NCBI GenBank assembly: GCA_028023455.1
Contig: JAQFVV010012419.1
Location: 434,001-498,000 of the forward strand
Source: Epiperipatus broadwayi
Taxonomy: Eukaryota > Onychophora > Udeonychophora > Euonychophora > Peripatidae
Length of the DNA stretch: 64,000 nucleotides
Direction of reading: 5' to 3'
Shown: piece after piece, positions 35,699 through 48,897 of the stretch
How positions within the stretch are numbered: position 1 is the stretch's first letter
How the letters are laid out: the number at the start of each line of letters is the position of its first letter
Made by a program: the position numbers and the translations under genes
Notes under the pieces: generated by a model
Told to the model about the DNA's origin: nothing
What the model saw: only the letters and a program-made list of their open reading frames with translations
The model's database searches: none

Positions 35699-37168
35699 TT
35701 ATAACATTTTCCATCTTGCTATGCCTCTATATGCATATAAACTGCTCGAGTTGATCAAGTTATGTAAAAGAAAAAAAATGTTTCTTTTTTTTTCAAAAAA
35801 AGAAGAATGTTTCATTATTATATTCTAAAAACATAACTATCTTTCCTGATCAACTCGGCCTAGAATTTGTTACAAGTACAATTGCAAGCTGAATCAGTTT
35901 TTTATTTATAAATGAGGGCACCAGAGTCGCTTAGACTAACTGATTCTGTGTCAAACATATAACTCCTAAAGTAGTAATTATTCGATCGGGATTAAAATTC
36001 CTGTTAAATAGTAGAAGCTATTTCCCTTTGACTTAATTAAGAAAGTAAATCTACTTAGCAAAGGTAATTTATACACTAATTTGAATCTAAATAATCAAAA
36101 CTAAAACTTAAATATAATAACAATTATTAATTTTATACATGTACAATAAAAGTTATGTTAATAATAAAGATTTATTCTAACCCATCAAACATTTAATATT
36201 TATGATAAAAAAAATTATAATATTGGAAAGTATTGTGCATAATGAATTTAATAATTTGATTCAAATATTGAAGCAATAGTTAATTTGTGTCTTATTTTTT
36301 CATGGTAACAGTTTCATTCACTACTCAGTTCACAAATCTTTACATCTAAAAATTATGGGATAAACATATCATTCAAATCTCAGTTCATAAAGCTTAATGT
36401 AAAAGTTATGGCCATTAACTTACCGGTAAGTTGATATTTAAGCAGGTCATTGATCATCTGACATCCACTTCCTTCAATGGGTAGTCCGCAGCAATTTTCT
36501 TTTTATTGTTTCATTCCTTCCAAATCTCTGATCGGTATTTAGGTAGAGTCAGACAATGATCTAGGTGACTTTTCTCGAGAGAAAGTGTTGGCAAACGATA
36601 GAGTTCTACTCACTCATGGAGAGTGGTTTCAGTTCATATCTAAGTGGACACATTTTAATTAATTTTTTTATAAAAAAAAAATACAAGGCACTTCAAATTG
36701 CTCAACACTCTCTGTATCAACAAGACAAAGACACTTTTCAAACCTGTCAGCTCCTTTTATATCCCCAGATTTTTTTTACAAGTTCTGTGCATATTCCTTT
36801 TACCTTTTGTTCTATTTTATAAACTTCTACATTATTTCTCTTTTTTTTATTACAAAGTCTCTTTTCTTGTTATGAATTTCTGCCATTTTTAATTACTATC
36901 AGAAAGTCATTTCTGATAGCAATCTTTTACCTTTGAAATTTCCTTTCACTATTTGAATCAATTATTCAGTATGCACTTTCCAACATTGAATTTATTTTAG
37001 TTAAATTATATATAAAAAAAAGAAAAATTAAACTTTCACTGTACGTTTTTCTTAAAACAACATTATATTACAAAAAAAAAATTAAAGATCAGGTTCTCTC
37101 TTTTTTATTTAAATGATATACAATATTAAATAGTAATTTGTACCATATACATAAACAAATGGTACAAT
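35699..37168 (+). repeat. R1 repeat, copy 2 (complete)
   Basis: The full unit is about 1,470 bases. It starts TTATAACATTTTCCATC and contains an inverted pair GAGTTGATCA/TGATCAACTC around 35,749-35,858, a CTATCAGAAA/TTTCTGATAG hairpin near 36,896-36,921, and ends in the hairpin TTGTACCAT/ATGGTACAA (about 37,137-37,165) then TAC. It is very similar to copy 3. No long terminal inverted or direct repeats were seen and no conserved frame. Confidence 0.85.
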
Positions 37169-38032
37169 ACCACCGGGGCAGGGGAACGAGAATAAAAATA
37201 AGGGTTTAAACTAATTTTATTCTTCATAAGTCTTTATGTCCATATTTGTGTGGTTTTTTTTGTATGAGCATACTGATATATTAGTAGACTCATTCAACAA
37301 GTGAAGTGCGGGTTTAACGTCCACTTTTGGGTGTAACACGGTGGGAATGAGAAACATTTCCCCATTCATCTGTGTCCTTTTTGCTTAAGCATAATAGTAA
37401 CGATAAGAAGCCCAAATTATAAGCACATACAAGCATTGCTCATCATTTTGAGTCTTATAGGCTCACAGCAACTTGGTCCACCCTCCCCTTTATTGGGATC
37501 TCTGCTAGAAATAGACCAATGGGCATATAAAGACAGTCTTATGTTAATATACTGCATACAAGGACTCGAGGCTATGCTTTTTTCCCTCTTCAGTAACCTC
37601 CTACCCAGTCAAATACTTGTGACTTACATCTACATCAGCCGCGATCGTGTTTTTCATTCTGTAAATCATGTAAATTTATATATACATATTTTAATATTCT
37701 AGTTGCAAGTTTTCATATTATTATTATTTTTTCCCTTTCTCCAGAGGCATATCCAAGATCTGCAGGGTGTCATCCAGCCCAATTTATATCTCAATGTTAT
37801 CTATCACTATAACTGGTTGATGGAAGAGGTGATAGGGATCGAACCCCCTCTCTTTGTTGCTCATACCAGTCTCTCCATTTTATGTCAAGGTCTTCTCCCT
37901 TGTATTTACTTTCACTCCTAAACTTTTTGTCTGGTGATGGAGGTCTTGCATGGATTTCCCTCCCTATATTTTTAGTTAGGGACCTTCTATCTTTCCTTTA
38001 ATTTCCAGAACTATCTGTAAACACCATAGTGT
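37169..38032. other. Spacer with a tRNA-like B box
   Basis: On the minus strand GGGGGTTCGATCCCTATC (about 37,835-37,852) is a good pol III B box, which could mark a SINE relic, but no A box is clear. A CCACTTTTGGGTGTAACAC segment around 37,322 also looks like part of a dispersed repeat. No protein-coding signal beyond chance frames was found. Confidence 0.4.
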
Positions 38033-38878
38033 TCAGTTGTAGTTAACCCTTCTAGTTTGGTAATTTGTCAAGGTATTTAGGACTTGACTCTTCTTCAGCC
38101 TTGTCATTCTCAAAAGGCTAAGTAATTCTGCCATTCTCTCTACTGTCTCATATCCGGTGCTTATCAGCAGACGCCCTACAGGATCAGGAAAATTTTTCTG
38201 TGTAATCTTGATAATCTGCTTCTCTGTCAATTTGCACACTGTCAGCATTCATAGTTGCGCTACTTGTTTTCAAAAAATGGTACATAATGCCCTTCTGCTC
38301 TGCATTTGTCTTGCACCACTTTATTCTTAATTCTCTCTTGGTGGTCCTCATTCCAATAACATTTGATTAATATTTGACCATACTGCATAAAGTTATTCGG
38401 TTTCTTAAACAAGGATTCCCACCAAGCTTGTGCCGTTCCTTGTAAATGATTAACTGCCACTGTTAGCTTAACATCTTCCGACATGGGGTTTATCACGAAG
38501 TACCCTTGCAGGTTATTTAGGTGTTTCATCGGTTATTCTCCATCTTGTCCATAGAAAACTTTTAATTTCAAAATGGGGTTTACTGCACTCAGCACATTTT
38601 CTCCATTTTCTATGAATTTTATCTCTTGGCTTTCTTGTTTATCAGATCTCAATTCTATCACTTCTGTGCTCTGCAACCTTTCACTATTTTCTCATCTACT
38701 ACCTTTATTAACTCTTCTTTCATTTCTTTAATCTCTACTTTTATTTCTTCTTTCAATTCTTTGACCATTTCTGCCATTTCTTTTTTTATATCTTGTTTGA
38801 ATTCTGTCATGCATTCGTATAATAGTTTTTTATTAAGGGTTCCATGCCCTTTTTTAATTTTTTCTTGCCTTCTGCCAT
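38033..38878 (-). pseudogene. Ty3/gypsy-type gag relic
   Basis: On the minus strand a start ATG at 38,876-38,878 opens a Lys/Glu-rich coiled-coil region (MAEMVKELKEEIKVEIKEMK) with stops. The capsid-type segment follows in 38,260-38,600: ENVLSAVNPILKLKVFYGQD, then LTVAVNHLQGTAQAWWESL and YGQILIKCYW, the usual pattern of the retrotransposon gag domain (A..W.W..L....F..F...L...F). A third piece at 38,033-38,248 continues with EKQIIKITQKNF. Frameshifts and stops break it. No zinc knuckle, protease or LTR follows. It may belong to the same family as the pol relic at 18-21 kb. Confidence 0.75.
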
Positions 38879-39340
38879 ATTTTGTATATTTTTACTACTG
38901 CTCAATTTCATATATGGCCATATTGCTTATTTTTGCTATAGTAAACAAAATCTTAACTTCATCAATTGTTACAATATAAATTCAATATTTTATTTTGCTT
39001 TGCTAATAAATTTGTTCACTGACACCCCTCTCTTTTATCACCCTATAATATCCCATCCCCCTCTACCTTTACCATCAATACTAGCCCTTGATCAATTTTA
39101 TTTATTATTTAATTTATACACTATTATTTTGTTTCAATATAAACTTATACAAAATCTTATACTCTTATCCTACTCTTTAAAAAAAACTTTTGTAATCGTA
39201 CGCAATAACCTTTTAGACTTGCACACTATTTGTGGTCATATTTATTTTTGGGCTGCGGACATTAAATTCTCAATTTTACACCATTTTTAAATTTTCTCAA
39301 GTCATGGTTTTTTTTATTCATATACCCGAGTTGGATCACC
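38879..39340. other. Spacer between gag relic and R1 copy 3
   Basis: This would hold the leader or 5' LTR of the gag relic on the minus strand, but no LTR pair or primer-binding site can be recognised. Confidence 0.4.
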
Positions 39341-40809
39341 ATTATAACGTTTTCCATCTTGCTATGCCTCTATATGCATATAAACTGCACGAGTTGATCA
39401 AGTTACATTAAAGAAAAAAAAGGTTTCATTTTTTTTTAAAAAAAAGAACATTTCATTGGTATTTTAAAAACATAACTATCTTTCCTGATCAACTCAGCCT
39501 AGAATTGTTACAAGTACAATTGCAAGCTGAATCAGTTTTTTATTTATAAATGAGGGTACCAGAGTCGCTTAGACTCACTGATTCTGCATCAAACATATCG
39601 TAACTCATAAAGTAGTAATTACACAATCGGGATTAAAATTCCTGTTAAATAGTAGAAGATATTCCCCTTTGACTTAATTAAGAAAGTAAATCTATTTAGC
39701 AAAGGTAATTTATACACTAATTTGAATCTAAATAATCAAAACTAAAACTTAAATATAATAACAATTATTAATTTTATACACGTACAATGAAAGTTATGTT
39801 AATAATAAAGATTTATTCTAGCCCGTCAAACATTTAATATTTATGATAAAAAAAATTATAATATTGGAAAGTATTGTGCATAATGAATTTAATAATTTGA
39901 TTCAAATATTGAAGCAATAGTTAATTTGTGTCTTATTTTTTCATGGTAACAGTTTCATTCACTACTCAGTTCACAAATCTTTACATCTAAAAATTATGGG
40001 ATAAACATATCATTCAAATCTCAGTTCATAAAGCTTAATGTAAAAGTTATGGCCATTAACTTACCGGTAAGTTGATATTTAAGCAGGTCATTGATCATCC
40101 GACATCCAATTCCTTCAATGGGTAGTCCGCAGCAGTTTTCTTTTTATTGTTTCATTCCTTCCAAATCTCTGATCGGTATTTAGGTAGAGCCAGACGATGA
40201 TCTAGGTGACTTTTCTCGAGAAAAAGTGTCGGCAAATGATAGAGTTCTACTCACTCATGGAGAGTGGTTTCAGTTCGTATCTAAGTGGACACATTTTAAT
40301 TAATTTTTTTATAAAAAAAAATACAAGGCACTTCAAATTGCTCAACACTCTCTGAAACAACAAGACAAAGACACTTTTCAAACCTGTCAGCTCCTTTTAT
40401 ATCCCCAGATTCTTTTTAGAAGTTCTGCACATATTCCTTTTACCTTTTGTTCTATTTTATAAACTTCTACATTATTTCTCTTTTTTTAAATTACAAAGTC
40501 TCTTTTCTCGTTATGAATTTCTGCCATTTTTAATTACTATCAGAAAGTCGTTTCTGATAGCAATCTTTTACCTTTGAAATTTTCTTTCACTATTTGAATC
40601 AATTATTCAGTATGAACTTTCCAACATTGAATTTATTTTAGTTAAATTATATATAAAAAAATGAAAAATTAAACTTTCACTGTATGTTTTTTTTAAAACA
40701 ACATTATATTACAAAAAAAAATTAAAGATCGGGTTCTCTCTTTTTTATTTAAATGATATACAATATTAAATAGTAATTTGTACCATATATATAAATAAAT
40801 GGTACAATA
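39341..40809 (+). repeat. R1 repeat, copy 3 (complete)
   Basis: It begins ATTATAACGTTTTCCATC and ends with TTGTACCAT/ATGGTACAA then ATAT, the same limits as copy 2, at about 1,470 bases. Only about ten AT-rich bases separate it from the start of R2 copy B. Differences from copy 2 are scattered point changes. Confidence 0.85.
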
Positions 40810-40819
40810 TATATATATT

Positions 40820-42990
40820 TATAACGATCCGGATATAGGGGACTTAACGTAATCTGCACTACAAGGGCGCCATATAGGCATTTGAACCTAGAAAAATTTA
40901 TATAGTAGGCAGATATGTAAGTTTAAAAAAAAATTATATTGATTGATTCTGGTCATTAGCCCATTGTCACTAGCTCAGTGGAATAGCAGAGATTTATATT
41001 TTATAATAAATTCTTATCTAAGATACATTTCAATATTAAAAAAGGAATAAAATAAGCCACTACCAAAAATTAACACACAAACATTTATTTACACACATAT
41101 ATATAAAATTTAGCATTATTTTAGAATAACTTTTACTTTGTATTTTAACTTGATTTTAGAATTTAAATTTTAATTTTAATTTTTATAATATTATAAGTTT
41201 ACATTTTAATTTTTATAAGTTCGCACAGATGGATTTCTGAAAGTTTGTTTTATAATGTTGAGTATAGATCAGTTACATAGATTACACAGTTAAAAACATT
41301 TCAAAATAAACATAACCGATCAAAATACAAAGTCATTGATAACGTCAATTGCAGAGGGAATACAAGAAACCCATTGGCATTCATCATAAGATGCCGCATT
41401 GACATCGATGACTTATATATTCTAATCGAATATGAAAACCACAAACATCAGTAACCACTAACGAATCCATGCAAGTGTCTATACCCAACTTAATTTTAAT
41501 GCATTTTATTTAGAGTGTCGAGTATGAATAGACTACATAGATTTGCATTTGAAAAGAAAATATTCTATCCTCATTTAACCTTAGGCCAAAAGTTCGCAGT
41601 CAAACCAACATCAATCCATCTGATATATCGATGCATTCAATGTAACACGAATATGGCAGCACAAAAGGTTAAGAGAAGAAATTGCCTCTTGTCAGATAGG
41701 AATACTACATCTATCTGACAGGAAGAGCAATAAAAAAACTCCATAGGAAAGGACTGTGGTCATTTTGCCAACTTACGATCACATTCCATAGGCAAAAAGG
41801 AAGTGTGTGGTGCATAAAGCGATTCTGCCCATAGCGAATCTCGTACTACATCTACTAATTACACCAATATATCCAATCCATTGACCCAATTTAACTACGA
41901 AACAAACAACCTAAGATTACCCTCCCCTAATATAAACTTTAGAAATCTATATAGCCATTCACAACTGACTTAAGTTTAACATTTATATAATTTAATTTAA
42001 CGAAAAACAGAAATCATAATAAAAACTTAAAAGAACAAAAAAAAATAAATGGAAATGATTTTACAAAAGAAATACATCAAATAAAATTATAACTAATTAA
42101 TAAATAATTTAGTTTGGTCAGATAGAAATCTATTTCTATAATTTTTTTAAATACTGGGAAAGTTTATATTTTGAAATTCTTAGTGTTTTCAAATTCATAT
42201 TCATTTAAGTTCATAACGTGCTTACGGTCTTAGAAATGTTCATTAGTTATCCATTGCTTGCCATGCGAATATGAATTCCAATGCCATACAAAAGAGATTG
42301 GTATTCTGTTGGCCATTTTATTTATTCATCATTGAATCCCCCGGTGATCCTGTGGTGTTTTTTTATGAAAAGCAATGTTTCATTTTTTTTATAATAACTA
42401 AAGGAATCAAAAGTGCATCTTTCAATCCCTTCACCTCCAACTCTCTGACTTGATACATTTCCGTCCTCTCTTAATAATAATTATACACTAACCATTTTAT
42501 TTCCAAACTTTTCTTTTATATGTAACTTTAGGATCCAATGGACATTACATCATCGATGATGATGATCCTTCCATTGAGGTCCGATTTCCCGATGGATTTT
42601 TTTCATTGGCCATTAGTTTCTATTGTTTTCCTATCTGACCATTGCTTATACATTTAAATGCCCAAGGGCTAGTTCACTTGGACTAATTAAAATAATCATT
42701 TCCATTTTTTCAATAACATTAATTAATTTGTTTTGTACAAACTTAGATATATTTTTATCTTTAAATCTTTACTGACAATTTAGTTTTAAAATACTTTTTC
42801 TTTTTTTTTAATAAAGTTTCTTTTTTTTAATTTCTCATCTGTGCGATTTTATAATATATATGAGTTTAGTATAGAATTTTAATTTTCAATTTTTAATTCT
42901 TAAAAAAGAAGTTTTATTTGCGAACTTTTATTTTTTTTCATGTTTAATAATAAAAAAATGATGTAACGTCATATGTGCCTGTTACATATC
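40820..42990 (+). repeat. R2 repeat, copy B
   Basis: This is a unit of about 2,170 bases, nearly identical over its length to copy C. It starts TTATAACGATCC, has a foldable CTGCACTAC..GTAGGCAG block with an inner CTAGG/CCTAG hairpin, a TAGCTCAGTGG run near 40,970, and ends with TGTAACG..GTTACA. A 67-codon frame (41,515-41,718) is kept in copy C with three changes but is frameshifted in copy A, so coding is doubtful. The class of element is uncertain. Confidence 0.85.
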
Positions 42991-43690
42991 AGTAAACTTG
43001 CTTAAAAAAAAATAAACGAAAAAAAAATATTTTACTTAGGATTAGTAATTACGGTACACGATTAACGAAGACATTTACAAAAACATTCGGTTTAGTAATT
43101 TTACAAAAGTCTATATAAAAAATGTTTGCTATTGTTTTCCGAAGGACCATCAACGTTTACACCTCCTCCCCCCAAGAGTTCTATTTTTTTATACATGTTA
43201 TGTTTTACACATGGCATGACAAGCAAATTTTATTAATTATTTATTTAAGAAGGTTGCATTGAGGTAAATATGTTTTAAAAAATAATGGGTTTAAACGTGT
43301 ATATTTGCAGCACAATTATAAATACCACCAACTTATTTATGACTGATTGAAATGCATACATAGGGTTACACTGACATAATTCCCAAAGGTATTCATTGTA
43401 AGGTACCACATTTCGATCATAAACTTACGTGGCTGTGCACACCTATACACGTTAAAGCATAATATATATTAACAACCAAAAAAACATATTAATTGCAACC
43501 TTTTGACTTTCTTTTTAACAAAGTACAATTTAAAATTATTAATACTTTCTCGTGTTTAATACATGTGCTATTTCTTTCTGGCAGTGCTTTTATAAGATTT
43601 AATGTATACGTTAGATAAAAACATTTCATTAAAAAAATTTGCTCAGGGCATTCGTGGTTTATTAAAGATCAGCCCAAGTTGGGAAGCCAG
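42991..43690. other. Spacer between R2 copies B and C
   Basis: About 700 bases have no recognised gene; it is unlike R1 and R2. It includes A-rich runs and a short CTCCTCCCCCC patch near 43,161. Confidence 0.45.
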
Positions 43691-45858
43691 TTATAACGAT
43701 CCAAATGAGAGGGGACTTAACATAATCTGCACTACAAGGGCGCCATCTAGGCATTTGGACCTAGAAAAATTTATATAGTAGGCAGATACGAAAGTTAATA
43801 TATATATATATTGGTTGATTCCATCATTAGCCCATTGTCTCTAACTCAGTGGAATAGCAGAGATTTATATTTTATAATAAATTCTTATCTAAGATACATT
43901 TCAATATTAAAAAAGGAATAAAATAAGCCACTGCCAGAAATTAACACACAAACATTTATTTACACACATATATATAAAATTTAGCATTAATTTAGAATAA
44001 CTTTTATTTTGGATTTTAACTTGATTTTAGAATTTAGATTTACATTTTAATATTTATAATATTATAAGTTTACATTTTAATTTTTATAAGTTTGCACAGA
44101 TGGATTTATGAAAGTTTGTTTTATAATGTTGAGTATAGATCGGTTACATAGATTACATGGTTAAAAACATTTCAAAATAAACATAACCGATCAAAATACA
44201 AAGTCATTGATAATGTCAATTGCAGAGGGAATACAAGAAACCCATTGGCATTCATCGTAAGATGCCACATTGACATCGATGACATATATTCTAATCAAAT
44301 ATGAAAACCACAAACATCAGTAACCACTAACGAATCCATGCAAGTGTCTATACCCAACTTAATTTTAATGCATTTTATTTAGAGTGTCGAGTATGAATAG
44401 ACTACATAGATTTGCATTTGAAAAGAAAATATTCTATCCTTATTTAACCTTAGGACAAAAGTTCGCAGTCAAACCAACGTCAATCCATCTGATATATCGA
44501 TGCATTCAATGTAACATGAATATGGCAGCACAAAAGGTTAAGAGAAGAAATTGCCTCTCATCAGATAGGAATACTACATCTATCTGATGGGAAGAGCAAT
44601 AAAAAAAACTCCATAGGAAAGGACTGCGGTCATTTTGCCAACTTACGATTACATTCCATAGGCAAAAAGGAAGTGTGCAGCATATAAAGCAATTCTGCCC
44701 ATAGCGAATCTCGTACTACATCTACTAATTACACCAATATATCCAATCCATTGACCCAATTTAACTACAAAAAAAATAACCTAAGATTACCCTCCCCTAA
44801 TATAAACTTTACAAATCTATATAGCCATTCATGCCCAACTTAAGTTTAACATTTATATAATTTAATTTAATGAAAAACAGAAATCATAATAAAAACTTAA
44901 AAGAACTAAAAAAAATGGAAATGATTTTACAAAAGAAATACATCAAATAAAATTATAACTAATTAATAAATAATTTAGTTTGGTCAGATAGGAATCTATT
45001 TCTATTATTTTTTTAAATACTGGGAAAGTTTATATTTTAAAGTTCTTAGTGTTTTCAAATTCATATTCATTTAAGTTCATAATGTGCTTACGGTTTTAGA
45101 AATGTTCATTAGTTATCCGTTTCTTGCCATGCAAACGTGAATTCCCACACTGTCCTAAAGAGATTGGTATTCTGTTGGCCATTTTATTTATTTATCGTTA
45201 AATCCCCCGATGATCCTGTGGTTCTCTTTTAGAAAAAGTGATGTTTCATTTTCCTTTTTTTTACACAACTGAAGGAATTGAAAGTGCGTCTTTCAATCCC
45301 TTCACCTCCAACTCTCCGACTTAATACATTTCCGTCCTCTCTTAATAATAATTATACACTAACCATTTTATTTCCAAACTTTTCTTTTATATGTAACTTT
45401 AGGATCCAATGGACATTACATCATTGATGATGATGATCCTTCCATTGAGGTCCGATTTCCTGATGGATTTTTTTCATTGGCCATTAGTTTCTATTGTTTT
45501 CCTATCTGACCATTGCTTATACATTTAAATGCCCAAGGGCTAGTTCACTTGGACTAATTAAATTAATCATTTCCATTTTTTTAATAACATTAATTAATTT
45601 GTTTTGTACAAACTTAGATATATTTTTATCTTTAAATCTTTACTGACAATTTAGTTTTAAAATACTTTTTCTTTTTTTTTAATAAAGTTTCTTTTTTTTT
45701 AATTTCTCATCTGTGTGATTTTAAATATATATGAGTTTAGTATACAATTTTAATTTTCAATTTTTAATTCTTAAAAAAGAAGTTTTATTTGCGAACTTTT
45801 ATTTTTTTTCGTGTTTAATAATAAAAAAATAATGTAACATCATATGTGCCATTACAAT
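43691..45858 (+). repeat. R2 repeat, copy C
   Basis: The same unit as copy B in direct orientation, starting TTATAACGATCC and ending TGTAACATCATATGTGCCATTACAATAT. The terminal hairpin is weaker than in copy A. The close match to copy B, including indels, suggests a recent duplication or conversion. Confidence 0.85.
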
Positions 45859-45879
45859 ATATATATATATGTGTGTATT

Positions 45880-46600
45880 TATAAGGACTTGAACTCAAAC
45901 TTTCAAGCTCCCTACATCTATCTAATCTATCTTATACAATTGATACACATTACTCCATAGATATGAAAAAGATAAATGATTTCCATTATATGTATTTTGT
46001 GGTAAACCAGCACTCAGCAGTTAGTCCAAATCATCATCTCTCACACATATATATAATCAATGCTCAGTTTATGTTAAGACAGCAAATCTTTAAACTTTAA
46101 TGTACAAGCTTCAATCTTCTTTATTTTCCAACTCTTCAGCTATCCATTTCATTGAAAATCTAAGGAAGGAATTCTCAAAGTCCTTGATAATGCCAATATT
46201 ATTGTCATACCCAAGTTGACCTTAAATCAATATGACCTCTCACACATAGGACTTTAATATGTCCACATGAGTATGACAATAATAATGGCATCAACAAGAG
46301 CTTTGAGCATTCCTTCCTTGGATTTTCAATGAAATGGATGGCTGAAGTGTTAGAGAATAGAAAACTTGAAGCTTGTCCATTAATGTTTAAAGATTTGCTA
46401 TCTTAATATAAACTGAGCATTGATTGTACATATGTGTGAGAGACAATGATCTGGAACAACTGATGAGGATGGTTCAGTGCGAAATACATATATTGGATAT
46501 CATTTATCTATTTCACATATATGTAATCATGTGCATCAGTTGAATAAGATAGATTGGGTTAGTTTGAAAGTCTGCATTCAAGCCTTTATAATTACATTAA
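45880..46600. mobile_element. Palindromic foldback element, FB1
   Basis: Two arms of about 340 bases (45,880-46,215 and 46,255-46,600) are imperfect reverse complements around a 40-base centre. Matching strings include CAATGCTCAGTTTATGTTAAGACAG against CTTAATATAAACTGAGCATTG and CCATTTCATTGAAAATC against GATTTTCAATGAAATGG. The outer end of each arm holds a tRNA B-box-like string (CTTGAACTC; TGCATTCAAGCC). There is no coding capacity. Relatives lie at 49.6-50.6, 55.4-55.8 and 57.0-57.6 kb. Confidence 0.85.
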
Positions 46601-46608
46601 TTTTAGTA

Positions 46609-47573
46609 CACCTGGGTCTCTTTTTACACGGATTTATTTACCGTGATTTTGAAGTTATGCGATTTACGTTTCTCCAGAAGTTGACCTCCGATAATGCGCT
46701 ATTACTTTAAATAATAAATTTTGCGCACTTAAGTCATATTGAAAGTAATAGCACATTATTGGAATTCGACTTTCATTTTAATAATTTTAATATTTTCAGT
46801 GCTTTATAATAGTAAGATTTTATGCAATAATGAAATTAAAATCAAGATTTCCACATTTAATGTATACACACATTAAATTTTACAAGATTATAATGTAAAT
46901 TTGTTCAAACATTGTGCGTGTTAATTTTGCATTTTAAATCACATTCTTTTTTGCTTTTTAAAAAAGAACATAATCAATTATTAATCATTTAGTGTCCGCA
47001 AGTTTATTTTTAAAAGGTGAATAATAGCAGTGGGCACAATTAAAATTGAAAATTAAAAAGTTAACGACAACAATAAGAATATAATTTTTAGTTGTTAGCT
47101 TAATTACTAATTACGTTGTCACCAGAAAACCATTAACACAACAGGAGAGTGACGTTGGTGCTAGTTGTATTTACTCTTGTGAAGAATCTGATTTTTTACC
47201 ATTTTGCAAACGATTTTGTTTAATGGCAAATAGTGATAATAATTAAAATGTGTATAAAAAATGTAAATTACTGTAAATTATGCATAAAAATATATTGTTT
47301 TGAATAAAATTAAATATTATACTTAAAAAAAGTTTGTCTTGTATCAATTTTTTTCAAATTTGAAATTTTTTATTAGTCATATTGTATTTCCTTATTTTTT
47401 TTGCACAAATTTTAAAGTAATTTTACGTTGGTGCTTTGCTTTTACGCGATTATTAAAAAATCACAGTCCATATCCCCCCTTTTTCAAGGTAAGTTATGTC
47501 TACTTTTGCACGATTTTGTTTGTGCATGTTTTCTGAGAAACCTATATCTATCGTGTAAAACGAGACACAGGTG
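46609..47573 (+). mobile_element. Tigger/pogo-like MITE, copy 1
   Basis: Terminal inverted repeats read CACCTGGGTCTCTTTTTACA on the left and, as reverse complement of the right end, CACCTGTGTCTCGTTTTACA. The element is bounded by TA on both sides (46,607-46,608 and 47,574-47,575), the target duplication of Tc1/mariner-type transposons. It is 965 bases long with no transposase frame. The CTC-TTTTACGCG-type ends resemble Tigger-derived MITEs; that assignment is an inference. Confidence 0.82.
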
Positions 47574-47791
47574 TATAGGCAATATATACATAATATGTTG
47601 TCTGCCATGAGATCTGGTACTCAGTATATAATCAAACACTTAATCATTATTATGTATCATTTGGATACCAGAATTATAGAATTATCTTTAATCAATAAAT
47701 TTCCAGCTTTCAGATGTTCAGATAACAACTGTGTTGTCACATATATAACATACAGCTGAATTAATCATTGAGTTTTTACTAAATACATGTA
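47574..47791. other. Spacer between facing MITEs
   Basis: About 215 bases of unrelated AT-rich sequence; ends in the TA next to copy 2. Confidence 0.6.
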
Positions 47792-48897
47792 CACCTGGGT
47801 CTAGTTTTACATGATAGATAGGTTCCTTAGAAAACACGCGCAAATGAAATTGTGCAAAAATAGACATAACTTACATTGAAAATGGGGGGATGCGGTCTGT
47901 GATTTTTCAAAATTTGCATAAAAGCAAAGCACAACATAAAATTACTTTAAAATTCACGCAAAAAAAAAAAATAAGGAAATAAAATATGACTAATAAAAAA
48001 TTTCAAATTTGAAAAAAATTGATTCAAGACAAACTTTTTTTAACTATAATATTTAATTTTATTCAAAATAATATATTTTTATGCATAATTTACAGTACAG
48101 TAATTTACATTTTTTTATACACGTTTTAATTATTATCGCTATTTGCCGAAAAACACTTCGTTTGCAAACTGGGAAGAAATCAAATTTTTTACAAGAGGAA
48201 ATACAACTAGCACCAACTTCACACTCATGTTGTGTCAATAGTTTTCTGGTGACAACATAATTAGTAATTAATCTTTGAGACAATTTTATTAATTGTTTAT
48301 GAAACTAACATATAAAATTAAATTCTCATTTTTGTCTTTAATTTTTTAATTTTCAATTCCGTTTAAAAATCAAATTTCACATCACATTAATTTCAAGTGA
48401 CCGTAAGTAATTTTTAAATTGTTAATTACAATTAAAAATCAGATTTTAATTTTTAATTGTTAAATTTAATTGTGCCCACTGCTATTACTCACCTTTTAAA
48501 AATAAACTTGTGGACACCAAATGATTAATAATTGATTACATTCTTTTTTAAAAAGCAAAAACAGAATGTGATTTAAAATGCAAAATTAACATGCACAATG
48601 TTTGAACAAATTTACATTATAATCTTGTAAAATTTAATGTGTGTATACATAAAATGTGGAAATCATGATTTTAATTTCATTATTGCATAAAATCTTACTA
48701 TTATAAAGCACTGAAAATATTGAAATTACTAAGATGAAAGTCGAATTCCAATAATGTGCTATTACTTTCAATATAATGTAAGTGCACGAAATTTATTATT
48801 TAAAGTAATAGCGCATTATCGGAGTTCGACTTCCGGTGAAACATGAATCCCGTAACTTCAAAATCGTGTTAAATAAGTCCGCGTAAAAAGAGACCCT
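47792..48897 (-). mobile_element. Tigger/pogo-like MITE, copy 2, inverted
   Basis: This is the same element as copy 1 in opposite orientation. It starts CACCTGGGTCTAGTTTTACA after a TA and ends near GCGTAAAAAGAGACCC, where the outer bases have eroded. It is about 140 bases longer than copy 1 through extra sequence around 48,290-48,470. Together the two copies form a very large inverted repeat of about 2.3 kb. Confidence 0.82.

Noticed and set aside
37436-37921. Adjacent plus-strand frames as a gene
   Set aside because: Composition is that of AT-rich background, no motif is recognised, and the segment carries a pol III B-box-like string on the other strand.
40967-40990. tRNA gene from the TAGCTCAGTGGAATAGCAG string in R2
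   Set aside because: It resembles an A box, but no B box follows on the same strand within 100 bases.
41515-41718. 67-residue frame conserved between R2 copies B and C as a small protein gene
   Set aside because: The two copies are nearly identical everywhere, so conservation is not informative, and copy A has a frameshift at the same place.
46477-46710. 77-residue frame spanning FB1 and the MITE
   Set aside because: It crosses the boundary of two unrelated elements and has no known motif.
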